Assembly: GCF_029024965.1 (NCBI RefSeq)
Contig: NZ_CP118982.1
Location: 2,604,001-2,668,000 of the forward strand
Source: Staphylococcus equorum
Lineage (GTDB): Bacteria; Bacillota; Bacilli; Staphylococcales; Staphylococcaceae
Direction of reading: 5' to 3'
DNA: 64,000 bases
In this document: one piece after another, positions 8,691-18,889 of the stretch
How positions within the stretch are numbered: position 1 is the first letter of the stretch
How the letters are laid out: the number at the start of each line of letters is the position of its first letter
Notes under the pieces: model-generated
Told to the model about the DNA's origin: nothing
Database searches by the model: none
What the model saw: only the letters and a program-made list of their open reading frames with translations
Program-made: the position numbers and the translations under genes

Positions 8691-9872
8691 TTAGTTTAAT
8701 TTCCTTTCGTTATTAATTCTTCTAGCTACTGCTAATAGCGTTCCATAGGCGATACTTATGCTCAATATAGATGATCCGCCATAGCTTAATAGCGGCAATG
8801 TTACCCCTGTTAAAGGAATGATGCCCGAGACTCCTGCTAAATTAATGAACACTTGCATAAATAAATAACTTACGACACCGACGCAAATTAATTTATAAAA
8901 TTGATTTGTGGTTTTATTTGCATATATAAGCCCTTTAACTAAAATAAAGCCATAAATCAGTAATATAAATAATACACCCAGTAAACCTAATTCTTCTGAA
9001 ATAACCGTGAAAATAAAGTCAGTATGCGGTTCTGGTAAGTAACCTAGTTTAGCAATGCCATTACCTAGACCTTTTCCAGTAAATCCACCATTTCCAATTG
9101 CTGTTAAAGCACTCGTCAGTTGATACCCATCATCTTTTTCGTATTTAAATGGGTCAAGCATGACTTGAATACGTCTTAATCTGTAAATATTTTTAGCATC
9201 AAAAATCAAAGTATAGATACTATAAAATACAATTGGAATCACTGCAATTGCCATGATCTGAATTTTCACCTTATTTTTTAAATCTGAATAAATAAGTATG
9301 CAAGCAATAATCGCTACTGTTAATAAAGTACCGCCCAAGTCCCCTTGCATTAAGACAAGTAATAGACTAATACCGATGATGCCTAGTGGTGGGATGAGAT
9401 GTTTCAACTGATAATCCCTTCGACTCGATACACGTTGATTAATCACATAAGAAAGATAAAAAATTGAGGTTAGCTTTAAAAATTCTGAAGATTGAATACT
9501 AAATAAACCTAAATTAATCCAGTTCTTGGAACCGTTTATTTCCTTACCAATTAACACAGTAATCAGTAATAGTAACAATGTACCTAACACCATTATTTTC
9601 TGTACATTATGCTCTTTAACAGCATTAATGTTAACAAAACTACCAATAAATATAATAATAACTATACCTAAAATCAAAAAAAGCAATTGTCTTTTCATAA
9701 AATAATTACTTTCAATAGGTATGCCACCTGTTAATGCGCCCTTAGATGCAGAAACCATACTAGCACTGTACACCATCATTACTCCTATAATACCGAGTAT
9801 GATAAAACAGAGAATCATACTAAAATCTAAACCTTCTAAACGCCTACGCGCCATTGTTAAAAATCGCTTCAT
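8691..9872 (-). CDS. FtsW-like SEDS glycan polymerase (extra copy)
   Basis: 393 residues, about ten membrane helices; SEDS family, which polymerises lipid II into peptidoglycan. Visible landmarks: MVYSASMV near residue 33, NGSKNWINLG, and LPEPHTDFIFTVISEELG, whose Asp is the conserved catalytic residue, then LPLLSYGGSS near the C-terminus. The sequence resembles FtsW (MVYSAS, TKG/SKG-LTGG) more than RodA. Staphylococcal housekeeping ftsW sits beside pyc, so this copy with a PAP2 partner is probably a paralog. Start ATG follows GAGGTGAAGTC. Confidence 0.88.
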   Translation of the reverse strand: MKRFLTMARRRLEGLDFSMILCFIILGIIGVMMVYSASMVSASKGALTGGIPIESNYFMKRQLLFLILGIVIIIFIGSFVNINAVKEHNVQKIMVLGTLLLLLITVLIGKEINGSKNWINLGLFSIQSSEFLKLTSIFYLSYVINQRVSSRRDYQLKHLIPPLGIIGISLLLVLMQGDLGGTLLTVAIIACILIYSDLKNKVKIQIMAIAVIPIVFYSIYTLIFDAKNIYRLRRIQVMLDPFKYEKDDGYQLTSALTAIGNGGFTGKGLGNGIAKLGYLPEPHTDFIFTVISEELGLLGVLFILLIYGFILVKGLIYANKTTNQFYKLICVGVVSYLFMQVFINLAGVSGIIPLTGVTLPLLSYGGSSILSISIAYGTLLAVARRINNERKLN

Positions 9873-10125
9873 GACTTCACCTCATTATGACTGATAGACT
9901 CCAGTAAAACATATTTTTACTATACCCTCAATCATACTTTAGGCTCACCTAACTAAGATTCGATTATACACATTCTCATATTATTAAATATGCTGCTTTA
10001 AATCATATGCATTGTGCTACTTTTCATCTTATGATAAACTCTATTAACGACTTAACATATCTATAATAACTATTATATAAATGAATGATTTTTTTAATAA
10101 TTTCACTCAACAAAGGAGTTTTAAC

Positions 10126-10728
10126 TTGAATAAAGACCGTTTTGATCAAATTGCCAAAAAGTACGATGGCCCGAGTAGAATACATCTTGCTGATACAATT
10201 GCAGCAGAGGTAAACAAGGTATTCGAAAACACTTCGTATCAGTCGTTATTAGATTATGGTGGCGGCACTGGTCTAGTAACATTAAATATAGAGCACCATT
10301 TTGACGAAGTCATAATGATGGATGCTGCGTCTCAAATGATCGAGGTGTTTGAAAGCAAAATTTCTGAACTAGGTAAAACACATATTAACGCTTATGTAGG
10401 TGACATTCTTTCAGATGAAACACAGATTAATACTAGCTATGATGTAGTTTTCCTTTCCTTAGTATTACTACACAGCGGTGATTACAAAGCGTTATTAACA
10501 GCATTACGTGCGAAATTAAATTCTGGTGGTCTGCTCGTTCTTGTTGATTTTAATAAGAATGAAAATGTATACCATCCAAAAGTCTATAATGGCTTTGAAC
10601 AAACGGATATCCAGCAACTATTTACTGAATTAGGCTTAACGGATGTCCAATCACACACATTTTATGAAGGTCAAAATATATTTATGAATAAAGACGCGAG
10701 TTTATTTATTGCAACTGGCCGTTCATAA
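10126..10728 (+). CDS. SAM-dependent methyltransferase (class I)
   Basis: About 200 residues. Motif I LLDYGGGTGLVTL (residues about 42-54), acidic motif II end VIMMDAAS, and motif IV-like YDVVFLSLVLLH define a class I methyltransferase close to the UbiE/small-molecule group. The frame is open back to an ATG at 10081, but AAAGGAG at 10112-10118 stands 7 bp before TTG 10126, and the family homology starts there, so I choose TTG. Substrate unknown. Single gene with its own terminator. Confidence 0.85.
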   Translation: MNKDRFDQIAKKYDGPSRIHLADTIAAEVNKVFENTSYQSLLDYGGGTGLVTLNIEHHFDEVIMMDAASQMIEVFESKISELGKTHINAYVGDILSDETQINTSYDVVFLSLVLLHSGDYKALLTALRAKLNSGGLLVLVDFNKNENVYHPKVYNGFEQTDIQQLFTELGLTDVQSHTFYEGQNIFMNKDASLFIATGRS

Positions 10729-10735
10729 TTTAATA

Positions 10736-10778
10736 TACAAAAAGCGAACTTTCAGCTGTTGAAAGTTCGCTTTTTGTA
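10736..10778. terminator. Bidirectional terminator
   Basis: Perfect inverted repeat TACAAAAAGCGAACTTTCA and complement around GCTGT, with A-tract left and T-tract right, between the converging methyltransferase and add genes. Confidence 0.92.
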
Positions 10779-10781
10779 TAA

Positions 10782-11756
10782 TTACATCACTGATTTTAAA
10801 TTTTCTTTTTCAACATCTGACAAAAAGGCATATTGAACTGCTCTTAAATTGATAAATTCAATCTGTTCAATAGAAATAAGTTGATGTTTCATCAATAACG
10901 CATATTCTTCATTTAGTGAGGTTTGAGTGACCGTACGATTATCCGTGTTAATAATAAAAGGAATATCCTGTTCTAACAAGTAAGGTATATTTAATTCTGT
11001 TAAATCCTTTATCGCTTTCGTTTGAACATTACTTTTCGGACACATTTCTAACATCACATTGTTTCGCTTTATTTCTTGTAACGCTGCTTCATTTTCATTA
11101 ATGGCAACACCATGACCCACACGTTTTGCGCCTAATTTAATAGACTCCATAACATTATGCATACATCCACATTCACCGGCGTGTAAAGTGAGATTAAACC
11201 CTTTATCTAAACCGTATTGAATTGTGGTACGAATATCTTCTGGTGGAAATGCTGCTTCAGGACCTGCAAAATCAATTCCACGCACCACTTCACTATCTCT
11301 CTGCTCAAGATAATCGAAAAGCGCTTCATTCACTGTAGCTTCATGCTGTCTCATTGCACAAACCAATAAATTAATTTTGATATCCATCGTTTCTGTTGCA
11401 AGTTGGACACCCGCTTCGACTGCTTCCAATACATCTGCTAACGACAAGTCGTGTTCAGTATGCAATAACGGTGCAAAGCGAATTTCTATATACTTTACAT
11501 TATCCTTACTTGCCTGTTGTGCAACATCTACGACAGCTCTTTTGAGACTATCTTTTGTCTGTAGCACTTTTAATATTTCATCAAAACACTGCAAATATTC
11601 ATCTAGGCTTTCACAATTTTCACTTACGAGCAAATAGGATTCTTTTAAAGTTATATTTTGTTCAGCAGCAAGTTGCTTTATTAACGCTATACTTGTTGAG
11701 CCATCGAGATGACAATGAAGTTCTATTTTAGATATATCTTGTATGGATTTATGCAT
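10782..11756 (-). CDS. add: Adenosine deaminase
   Basis: Zinc enzyme of purine salvage: adenosine to inosine plus ammonia, cytosolic. About 324 residues. Metal and catalytic motifs: ELHCHLDGS at the N-terminus (HxH), LTLHAGECG (His and catalytic Glu), KRVGHGVAI, and IINTDNRT (Asp pair). The frame extends 19 codons further upstream, but AAGGAAGG stands 8 bp before the ATG at 11756 and homology starts there. Monocistronic; the shared terminator with the methyltransferase is right after its stop. Confidence 0.93.
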   Translation of the reverse strand: MHKSIQDISKIELHCHLDGSTSIALIKQLAAEQNITLKESYLLVSENCESLDEYLQCFDEILKVLQTKDSLKRAVVDVAQQASKDNVKYIEIRFAPLLHTEHDLSLADVLEAVEAGVQLATETMDIKINLLVCAMRQHEATVNEALFDYLEQRDSEVVRGIDFAGPEAAFPPEDIRTTIQYGLDKGFNLTLHAGECGCMHNVMESIKLGAKRVGHGVAINENEAALQEIKRNNVMLEMCPKSNVQTKAIKDLTELNIPYLLEQDIPFIINTDNRTVTQTSLNEEYALLMKHQLISIEQIEFINLRAVQYAFLSDVEKENLKSVM

Positions 11757-11937
11757 GTCTGAAACCTTCCTTACTTCCGATATGTCACTATAATTATATT
11801 TTGCTGTAGACACAAAGAAAGATTTTATTAGAAATTAATTCATATACTATAACATGATTATTTTAACATGACCATAAAACTATCCGCATTAAAGACAGAT
11901 GCTCATCAATTATAAATCGCTTATACACTTTAATTTA

Positions 11938-12138
11938 TTATAGTTTTCCAAAATACCCCAAAATGGTTAATGTTATACCTAAACCTATAAAGCATGTGAA
12001 TAATATTAGGACAATCACTTTGAACTCTAGCATAAAATAATTTCTATCTTGTCCTTTATTTACTAGGAAAACACCACAAAACACTACTAAGATCAATATA
12101 ATAAGCAAACTATAAGCAATTATATTTAAGATTTCCAA
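11938..12138 (-). CDS. Small two-helix membrane protein
   Basis: 66 residues with two hydrophobic segments (about 5-27 and 38-62) joined by a short polar turn (NKGQDRNYFMLE). I do not recognise it. The start is TTG, supported by AAAGGGG 7 bp upstream; an out-of-frame ATG lies between. It lies 72 bp after cysC on the same strand and may be the tail of the sulfate operon or a separate gene. Confidence 0.6.
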   Translation of the reverse strand: MEILNIIAYSLLIILILVVFCGVFLVNKGQDRNYFMLEFKVIVLILFTCFIGLGITLTILGYFGKL

Positions 12139-12210
12139 CCATATTCCCCTTTCGTGTTTTGTCTTTTTTTAATACTTTAATCAACACGCCACAATATTTA
12201 ATTCATCTAT

Positions 12211-12810
12211 CTAAATATATTGATACAGCTTCAAATAGTTAACAATTTTATTTACAGATTGCTCGATACTTTCTTTTTCTGTATCTATGACTATTTCTGG
12301 CGTTTCTGGTGTTTCATAAGGTGCACTGATACCAGTAAATCCAGCAATTTCTCCACTTCGAGCTTTCTGATACAATCCCTTAGGATCTCTCGCTTCACAT
12401 TCCTCGAGACTGCATAATGTATGCACTTCTATAAATTCGTCCGTTTGCAATAAACTGCGTACCGTGTCACGATCCGCTTGATAAGGTGAAATAAATGCAG
12501 AAACAGTGATTAACCCTGCATCGACCATTAGCTTTCCTACTTCGCCAATCCGTCTAATATTCTCTGTACGGTCTTCTGGACTAAACCCAAGATTATTGTT
12601 AAGTCCATGTCTGACGTTATCTCCATCTAATCTATACGTATGTATCTGACGTTGAAATAATGCTTTTTCTAACGCAACAGACACCGTTGATTTACCAGAC
12701 CCTGATAATCCAGTAAACCAAATCAATACACTTTTGTGGTCGTTACGGCGTTGTCTTTCTTCTTTTTTAACTTCAGATTCGTGCCATGTAATATGTTGAG
12801 ATGTGTTCAT
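12211..12810 (-). CDS. cysC: Adenylylsulfate (APS) kinase
   Basis: 199 residues. Phosphorylates APS to PAPS with ATP. P-loop GLSGSGKST about residue 34, [10 protein letters not shown] and [15 protein letters not shown] for substrate binding, and [10 protein letters not shown] are all intact. It follows sat by 18 bp as last gene of the sulfate reduction operon. Because the CysH here has the cysteine set of APS-type reductases, CysC may not be strictly needed for reduction and may allow both substrates to be used. Confidence 0.95.
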   Translation of the reverse strand: MNTSQHITWHESEVKKEERQRRNDHKSVLIWFTGLSGSGKSTVSVALEKALFQRQIHTYRLDGDNVRHGLNNNLGFSPEDRTENIRRIGEVGKLMVDAGLITVSAFISPYQADRDTVRSLLQTDEFIEVHTLCSLEECEARDPKGLYQKARSGEIAGFTGISAPYETPETPEIVIDTEKESIEQSVNKIVNYLKLYQYI

Positions 12811-12828
12811 TCACTTCACTCCTTTAAA

Positions 12829-14007
12829 TTATTTCTCTTGCAAGCCTTTAATCAATACTTCTGCTACTTCTGGTCTTGAAAATGCTTTAGGCAGTGATTC
12901 TCCATTTTTAAGCTTTTCGCGGACTTTTGTACCACTCAGATGTAAATGTGACGAAGCATCGTGTGGACATGTCTTCGCTGTTGCCATGTTTTCACAAGTT
13001 TTGCAGTAAAAGGCGTGTTCGAATTTCAATATTTGTATTCCTAATTCTGCTTCATATTTAGTAATAAGCTCTTGGGCTTCATACGTACCATAGTAATCAC
13101 CTACACCAGCATGATCACGTCCAACAATAAAATGAGTACAGCCATAATTTTTTCGCACTGTCGCATGTAATATCGCCTCTCGTGGACCCGCATAGCGCAT
13201 TGCCGCAGGATAAATGACTAAGCGTGCTTTATTTTCCGGGTAATAATTTTTAAGAATGACTTCATAACTCTCCATGCGTACAGCAGCTGGAATATCGTCA
13301 GATTTTGTTTCTCCAACTAATGGATTCAATAATAGACCATCAACAGATTCTAAAGCTGCTTTTTGTATGTACTCGTGTGCTCTATGTACTGGATTTCTTG
13401 TTTGGAATCCTACAACTGTCTTCCAATTCAAGTCATTAAATAATTGTCTTGTTTCAGCAGGATCTAAATGATAATCTACAAAATCGTCATGCTTTGGTCG
13501 ATCTAATAAATAGATTGGTCCAGCAAGATAGACATTCCCTTTTTCATATACTTTCTTCACACCTGGATGGTCAACGTCTGTAGTTCCATATACATGTTGC
13601 GCTTCTTTCTCTTTGTCGTACGTATATTTCTCCTCTAATTCAAGTACGCCATATAAATGTTCGTCTTCACCATATAATGCGACACGTGTTCCTATCTCTA
13701 GTTGCTTTGCTTTATCTTCAGTTACAGGTAAGGTAATTGGGATACTCCACACTAAGCCATTACTTAAATGTAACTCTTCTACTACATTTTTATAATCTGC
13801 TTCATTCATAAATCCTGTTAACGGACTGAACCCACCAATAGCAATAAGCTCTAAATCTGACAAACTCCAAGGATTCAGCGTAATAGCAGATAATGATTTC
13901 GACTCGGCCAATAATTCCTTTTTTAGTAAGTCACTCACTTCTCTGTTAATGAGTTTTCCACCATGTGCTTCAATCGTATTTGTAATCGTTTCTGTTGTTA
14001 ATGTCAT
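12829..14007 (-). CDS. sat: Sulfate adenylyltransferase (ATP sulfurylase)
   Basis: 392 residues, single-polypeptide dissimilatory/Bacillus-type enzyme that makes APS from sulfate and ATP, unlike the CysDN pair of enteric bacteria. Landmarks: [26 protein letters not shown] (nucleotide-binding HxxH), [12 protein letters not shown], and a C-terminal zinc-like Cys set [17 protein letters not shown]. First committed step of the pathway; 22 bp downstream of the TauE-type transporter gene and directly before cysC. Confidence 0.95.
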   Translation of the reverse strand: MTLTTETITNTIEAHGGKLINREVSDLLKKELLAESKSLSAITLNPWSLSDLELIAIGGFSPLTGFMNEADYKNVVEELHLSNGLVWSIPITLPVTEDKAKQLEIGTRVALYGEDEHLYGVLELEEKYTYDKEKEAQHVYGTTDVDHPGVKKVYEKGNVYLAGPIYLLDRPKHDDFVDYHLDPAETRQLFNDLNWKTVVGFQTRNPVHRAHEYIQKAALESVDGLLLNPLVGETKSDDIPAAVRMESYEVILKNYYPENKARLVIYPAAMRYAGPREAILHATVRKNYGCTHFIVGRDHAGVGDYYGTYEAQELITKYEAELGIQILKFEHAFYCKTCENMATAKTCPHDASSHLHLSGTKVREKLKNGESLPKAFSRPEVAEVLIKGLQEK

Positions 14008-14029
14008 GCTTATACACTCCCTTTATGTT

Positions 14030-14935
14030 TTAATCTAGTTCATTCGTATTTGCTTTATTTTTAGAAATTGAAAATGATAATTTTTTATTTTGATATAAAG
14101 CATAAGTAATTAAAATAATCCAAATGACAATAAGCGATACTTTAATTGTTATAGATATTACTGGTGTTGGGTCAAAAACGCTGATTAAAGAACTACTATT
14201 AGTAAAGATAATCAAACCACTTACGCAAACCGCTAAGATATTCACCGGTAAAATTTTAACAAGCCAAGCTGCGAAAGGCGCTGCAATTAATCCTCCAATA
14301 CTCAATGACACCACTAAACCTAAATTAATCTGACTCCAACCTAAAAAGATAATAAAGCTAATTGATGCTGAGAGTGCCACGAAAAATTCACTCGCAGACA
14401 CCGTGCCAATTGCATATCTTGGCTCTAACTTTTTTTGAGCTAGTAACAATGGTGTGTTGACTGGCCCCCAGCCCCCGCCACCAACTGAATCAAGAAAACC
14501 TGCTATTGCGCCTTGTGGAATCATAGCGTAACGACCTATTTTACTTGCATCTTTTTGTATTTTGTTGTCTTTTTTAAATAAAAATTGGTATAAAATATAA
14601 AAACCCATAGTTAATAAAAACACAGCAATAAAAGGCTTAATTAAATTACTATGTATATGACTTAAAAATGCCGCTCCAATAAATGCTGTAATTGCGCCTG
14701 GAATTGCTAATTTAATCATTGTCGGCTTGTGCACATTTTCAAACTTCCAGTGTGCTGTGCCAGAAGCAGCAGTTGTAGCAACTTCAGCAAAATGAATCGT
14801 TGCAGATGCGATTGCTGGCGCTATACCGAAAGTTAATAATATCGAGGAAGAAGATGCACCGAATCCCATACCAAGGGAACCATCTATCAATTGTGCGAGA
14901 AATCCTGCAAGTGCGAAGATAAATAACTTATACAT
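14030..14935 (-). CDS. TauE/SafE-family membrane transporter, probable sulfate permease
   Basis: 301 residues, about eight hydrophobic segments in two halves. The N-terminal repeat LAGFLAQLIDGSLGMGFG and the second-half GAIAGFLDSVGGGGWGP are the family's paired motifs. TauE/SafE proteins move sulfur oxyanions or organosulfonates. Its place between the siroheme genes and sat argues for sulfate import; export of sulfite is the alternative. No other sulfate transporter is seen in the window. Confidence 0.82.
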   Translation of the reverse strand: MYKLFIFALAGFLAQLIDGSLGMGFGASSSSILLTFGIAPAIASATIHFAEVATTAASGTAHWKFENVHKPTMIKLAIPGAITAFIGAAFLSHIHSNLIKPFIAVFLLTMGFYILYQFLFKKDNKIQKDASKIGRYAMIPQGAIAGFLDSVGGGGWGPVNTPLLLAQKKLEPRYAIGTVSASEFFVALSASISFIIFLGWSQINLGLVVSLSIGGLIAAPFAAWLVKILPVNILAVCVSGLIIFTNSSSLISVFDPTPVISITIKVSLIVIWIILITYALYQNKKLSFSISKNKANTNELD

Positions 14936-14960
14936 GTGTCATACTCCTTCCGAATTGTGT

Positions 14961-15572
14961 TTAGTTCAGTGAATCAAGCCATTTAACCACATCTCTTTGG
15001 TTATCTTTTTCTAAATAACGATCTGCTAAAATTGATTTTAAAAATCTTTGCTTTTCTAATGAAGATAACGGACTACGTTTAACGCGTTGTCTACATTCAT
15101 ATAAGAAATCTACATACATTTCATAACGACTCGTAAACTGTTGTTGAAATTCAGCGAGAATTTGTGCGGTAAGCCCTGGACTTGCACCGTTTGTAGAAAT
15201 ACTTAATGTCAACTTGCCACGCCGTAATATACTTGGAAATACCACATCACCTGAGGTCGCTGCTCCAGCCATATTTATCATTGCGTGACTTGGTTTATGT
15301 TGCAATACACATTGATTTGTAGATGCGCTATTTGTCGCTACAACAATGAAATCTGCTTGTTGGATATCGTTGATTTCAAATAATTTTTCACTCCATTTGA
15401 TTGCTGAGCGCTGTACCATATCTTTCAAATTTTCAGTAATAGTGGGGCTAATAACATGAATGTCTTTAGCATAATCGACTAAAGTATTCACTCTTCGTTC
15501 TGCAACATTACCGCCGCCAATTACAAAGACTTTCTTGTTTGAAATATCAATCATGAGCGGAATCAATGGCAT
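14961..15572 (-). CDS. sirC: Precorrin-2 dehydrogenase / siroheme synthase N-domain
   Basis: 203 residues, matching the N-terminal half of enteric CysG. Oxidises precorrin-2 to sirohydrochlorin with NAD. The NAD-binding GGGNVAERRVNTL is near residue 18, VATNSASTNQCV and LTLSISTNGASPGLTAQI follow as in SirC/Met8. It sits between the chelatase SirB and the transporter, and together with CobA and SirB completes siroheme synthesis for CysI. Confidence 0.92.
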   Translation of the reverse strand: MPLIPLMIDISNKKVFVIGGGNVAERRVNTLVDYAKDIHVISPTITENLKDMVQRSAIKWSEKLFEINDIQQADFIVVATNSASTNQCVLQHKPSHAMINMAGAATSGDVVFPSILRRGKLTLSISTNGASPGLTAQILAEFQQQFTSRYEMYVDFLYECRQRVKRSPLSSLEKQRFLKSILADRYLEKDNQRDVVKWLDSLN

Positions 15573-15608
15573 TATGTCACTCCTTACTATCTTGAGTAAT
15601 TAAGACTG

Positions 15609-16349
15609 TTACTGGTTTACAGTTTCAAATGTTTCTTCTACACGTTCTTTTAATGCAATTTGTAAATGACTATGGTTGCCAAGTCGGTCACACAGTACAA
15701 TGCCATGCTCTCCATGATATTCATCTATAGTTGTTGCTATATGACGTTCTAGAATACCTGTAAACCACAAATATGGAACTACAAATATTTGTGAATGTGC
15801 TTTATTGACCGCATCTTGAAGTGCTTCTTCAAATGAAGGTCCACACGCAGCCAAATAACACACTTCGATGTCTAAATTAATATTTATATCTTGTAACTGC
15901 GCTTTGATTGTCGAGAGATCTTTTTGTGTTTGAGGGTTATAACTCCCCCTACCTACAATCAACACTTTCGCATCTATATTAGGTGTCATCTGTGTTTCTT
16001 CAATTCTTTGATGTAGTATTTCAGTTAAGCGTTGTTGTACTCCTAATGGTTTTCCATAAGAAACTTTGACATGTGGGTACAGTTGCTGATTTCGTTGAAT
16101 TTCTTTCGGTATATCTTTGAAATAATGTCCTGCACTTAGTAAGAGTACGGGTATCACAGAAATTTCAGTTGCTCCTTTATTGACTAATCGCTGAAAGCCT
16201 TGTGACAAGTTAGGCTGTGTTAATTCTAAAAAGCATGTTTCTTGTAATGGCACATCGATTTGATTTTTAACTAATTCAATAAAGTTCACAGCTTCTGTAA
16301 CAGCTTCATCTACTCTACTACCGTGGCTGACATATAAGACGCCTCGCAT
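15609..16349 (-). CDS. sirB: Sirohydrochlorin ferrochelatase
   Basis: 246 residues with two CbiX-like halves (N-terminal VLYVSHGSRVDEAV with the metal-binding His; second half VLIVGRGSYNPQTQ). Inserts iron into sirohydrochlorin to give siroheme. The first half also holds VIPVLLLSAGHYFKDIP, with the second family His. Gene is 13 bp before cobA's end and 36 bp ahead of sirC, in the expected pathway order. Confidence 0.9.
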   Translation of the reverse strand: MRGVLYVSHGSRVDEAVTEAVNFIELVKNQIDVPLQETCFLELTQPNLSQGFQRLVNKGATEISVIPVLLLSAGHYFKDIPKEIQRNQQLYPHVKVSYGKPLGVQQRLTEILHQRIEETQMTPNIDAKVLIVGRGSYNPQTQKDLSTIKAQLQDININLDIEVCYLAACGPSFEEALQDAVNKAHSQIFVVPYLWFTGILERHIATTIDEYHGEHGIVLCDRLGNHSHLQIALKERVEETFETVNQ

Positions 16350-16362
16350 ACTAAGACCCCCT

Positions 16363-17136
16363 CTATTGATATGTTAAATTCGCAAGTGACGTTTGTGATT
16401 GCCCCGCTTCAAACCAACTGATATGTTCTCTTAATTTGACCACTTCACCTACGACTATCATTGCTGGGTTTTCAATATCTTTGGCAACTTCAACAATGTT
16501 CATCAAGTTACCAACCACTGTCTTTTGATTCTCTGATGTACCAAGCTGAACCAAAGCGACCGGTGTATCAATGGGACGTCCGTGTTTAATCAATAGTTCA
16601 CTAATTTCTGGTAATTTTTTGACACCCATATAAATACACAGTGTTTCTGGACCGAGTGCAAGATGTTTCCAATACGAATCTTTATCTATATTCTTATTAA
16701 TCACACCTGTAACAAAGGCAACAGATGAGCTATAATCTCTATGTGTAACAGGGATACCTGCATATGCAGGTGCTGCGATACCTGATGTAATACCTGGCAC
16801 AATTTCAAATGGAATTTGATGTTCCGCTAAAATTTCTGCTTCTTCTCCACCTCTTCCAAAAATAAAAGGATCTCCACCTTTTAATCTTGTAATGGTTTGA
16901 CCTTTTTTCGCAAAATTCACTAACAATTTATTCGTATCTTCTTGTGGTAAAGAATGACGATGAGGATCTTTGCCACAATACATAAACTTCGCTTTCGGCG
17001 ATGCATGACTTAATAACTTTTTGTTTACTAGTCGGTCATATAAAATAATATCTGCTTGTTGAATCGCTTTTAATCCCTTTACTGTGATTAAATCAGGATC
17101 TCCTGGACCCGCGCCTACTAAAAATACTTTGCCCAT
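16363..17136 (-). CDS. cobA: Uroporphyrinogen-III C-methyltransferase
   Basis: 257 residues. SAM-dependent double methylation of uroporphyrinogen III to precorrin-2, the branch point toward siroheme. Family signatures are complete: VGAGPGDPDLITVKG at the N-terminus, YDRLVNKKLL, RLKGGDPFIFGRGGEEAE, and VPGITSGIAAPAYAGIPVTHR. It is a free-standing SumT type without the CysG N-domain, which is supplied by sirC two genes later. 23 bp after cysI. Confidence 0.95.
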   Translation of the reverse strand: MGKVFLVGAGPGDPDLITVKGLKAIQQADIILYDRLVNKKLLSHASPKAKFMYCGKDPHRHSLPQEDTNKLLVNFAKKGQTITRLKGGDPFIFGRGGEEAEILAEHQIPFEIVPGITSGIAAPAYAGIPVTHRDYSSSVAFVTGVINKNIDKDSYWKHLALGPETLCIYMGVKKLPEISELLIKHGRPIDTPVALVQLGTSENQKTVVGNLMNIVEVAKDIENPAMIVVGEVVKLREHISWFEAGQSQTSLANLTYQ

Positions 17137-17159
17137 CTTGCCACCACCTTCTCAATTTA

Positions 17160-18869
17160 TTAACTATGGAATACTTGACCATCTGTAACTTCGTCTACGA
17201 TACCTGCACGTATGACGAAATCACCAAAATGTTCACCCTCGGTTCTTTCTTTCGCATATTGGATTAATATCGGTCTCAAGCTTTCTAAAATCTCAGCTTC
17301 TGCTATATTTTCTTTAAAAAGCTTATTTAATCGATCACCTGTAAAGCCGCCACCCAAGTACATGTTATATTTTCCTGGTCCCTTTCCTATAAATGCAATT
17401 TCTGCTAATGCAGGTCTGGCACATCCGTTAGGGCAACCTGTCATTCGAATCGTAATTTCTTCGTCGTTTAAGCCTGCTTCATCTAATAATTCTTCGATTT
17501 TTCCAATAAGTGATGGTAAATAACGTTCGGATTCAGCCATCGCTAAACCACAAGTCGGAAAAGCAACACATGCCATAGAATTTCGTCTTAACCCTGTATA
17601 ATGTTCGCCATCTGTTAGACTATATTCTGAGATGATTTTTTCTATCTTTGGCTTATCACTGTCAGAAACATGCGCAATAACTAAATTTTGGTTAGGAGTT
17701 AGTCTAAAATCACCTTTATGAATTTGAGCAATTTCTCTTAACGCTGTTTTTAATTTATAGTCATCCGTATCTTTGACCCGACCATTTTGTATAAATAGCG
17801 TGAAGTGCCATTTACCGCTGCCTTCTGTCCAACCATAGCGATCTCCATTATGGTCAAAATGATATGGTCGCTCACTTTCTAATTGCCATCCAAGACGTGC
17901 GTTTAATTCATTTTTAACCCACTCTACGCCTTTGCGATCTACTGTATATTTAAAACGTGCGTTCGTACGGTCTTCACGATTACCATGATCTCGTTGAATC
18001 GTTAATATTTTTTCACAAACGTCCACAACTTCTGCTTTAGGAAAATAGCCAATCAGCCGACCTACTTGAGGATAGGTAGCTGTATTGCCATGTTTCATTC
18101 CCATGCCACCACCAATCGTTACATTGAAACCGACGAGTTCGTCTTGTTCTATAATGGCAATCAAACCAACATCTTGTGAATAAACATCGATATCATTTGA
18201 AGGTGGTACTGCAATACCAATCTTGAATTTACGTGGAAGATACGTTTTACCGTACAATGGCTCAGGTTCTGCATCACTCGTATCTAATACTTTCTCACCA
18301 TCTAACCAAATTTCATGATAGGCTTGCGTCTTCGGTGACAAGTGTCGACTAATGTCATTCGCAATTTGATTAATTTCTCCATGTACATGAGACTGATAAG
18401 GATTTGGATTACACATCACATTACGATTGACATCACCACAAGCTGCTAAAGAATCTAGTAATGCCTGATTTATACTTTGCATAGAACTTTTTAAATTTTT
18501 CTTTAAAATGCCATGAAATTGAAATGCTTGTCTTGTCGTAAGTTTGATTGTTCCATTGGCATAAGTATTCGCAATATCATCCATCGCAATCCACTGTTCA
18601 GCAGTTGAAGCACCACCTGGCGCGCGTACTCTAATCATGAAACTGTATGCCGGTTCTAATTTTTGCTTGCGACGTTCATCTCTAATATCTCGGTCGTCTT
18701 GCATATAACTGCCATGAAACTTTAAAAGTTTTGTATCATCTTCTGTAATCGAGCCAGTAATTCTATCTGCTAAACCTTCAACAATCGTGCCACGGAGATA
18801 ATTACTCTGCTCTTTGATACGTTCTAATTCATCTAGTTTGTCAGAAAAGCTTACATTCGTTTCAGCCAT
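17160..18869 (-). CDS. cysI: Assimilatory sulfite reductase, hemoprotein beta subunit
   Basis: 569 residues. Reduces sulfite to sulfide with six electrons from CysJ. The four cysteines for the 4Fe-4S cluster and siroheme are present as [11 protein letters not shown] (C-x5-C) and [10 protein letters not shown] (C-x3-C), around residues 434-480. Siroheme-contact basic segments such as RFKYTVDR and the N-terminal [10 protein letters not shown] are intact. 20 bp after cysJ; start ATG preceded by an AGGTAGGGATG site. Confidence 0.96.
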   Translation of the reverse strand: MAETNVSFSDKLDELERIKEQSNYLRGTIVEGLADRITGSITEDDTKLLKFHGSYMQDDRDIRDERRKQKLEPAYSFMIRVRAPGGASTAEQWIAMDDIANTYANGTIKLTTRQAFQFHGILKKNLKSSMQSINQALLDSLAACGDVNRNVMCNPNPYQSHVHGEINQIANDISRHLSPKTQAYHEIWLDGEKVLDTSDAEPEPLYGKTYLPRKFKIGIAVPPSNDIDVYSQDVGLIAIIEQDELVGFNVTIGGGMGMKHGNTATYPQVGRLIGYFPKAEVVDVCEKILTIQRDHGNREDRTNARFKYTVDRKGVEWVKNELNARLGWQLESERPYHFDHNGDRYGWTEGSGKWHFTLFIQNGRVKDTDDYKLKTALREIAQIHKGDFRLTPNQNLVIAHVSDSDKPKIEKIISEYSLTDGEHYTGLRRNSMACVAFPTCGLAMAESERYLPSLIGKIEELLDEAGLNDEEITIRMTGCPNGCARPALAEIAFIGKGPGKYNMYLGGGFTGDRLNKLFKENIAEAEILESLRPILIQYAKERTEGEHFGDFVIRAGIVDEVTDGQVFHS

Positions 18870-18889
18870 ACATCATCCCTACCTCTCTT

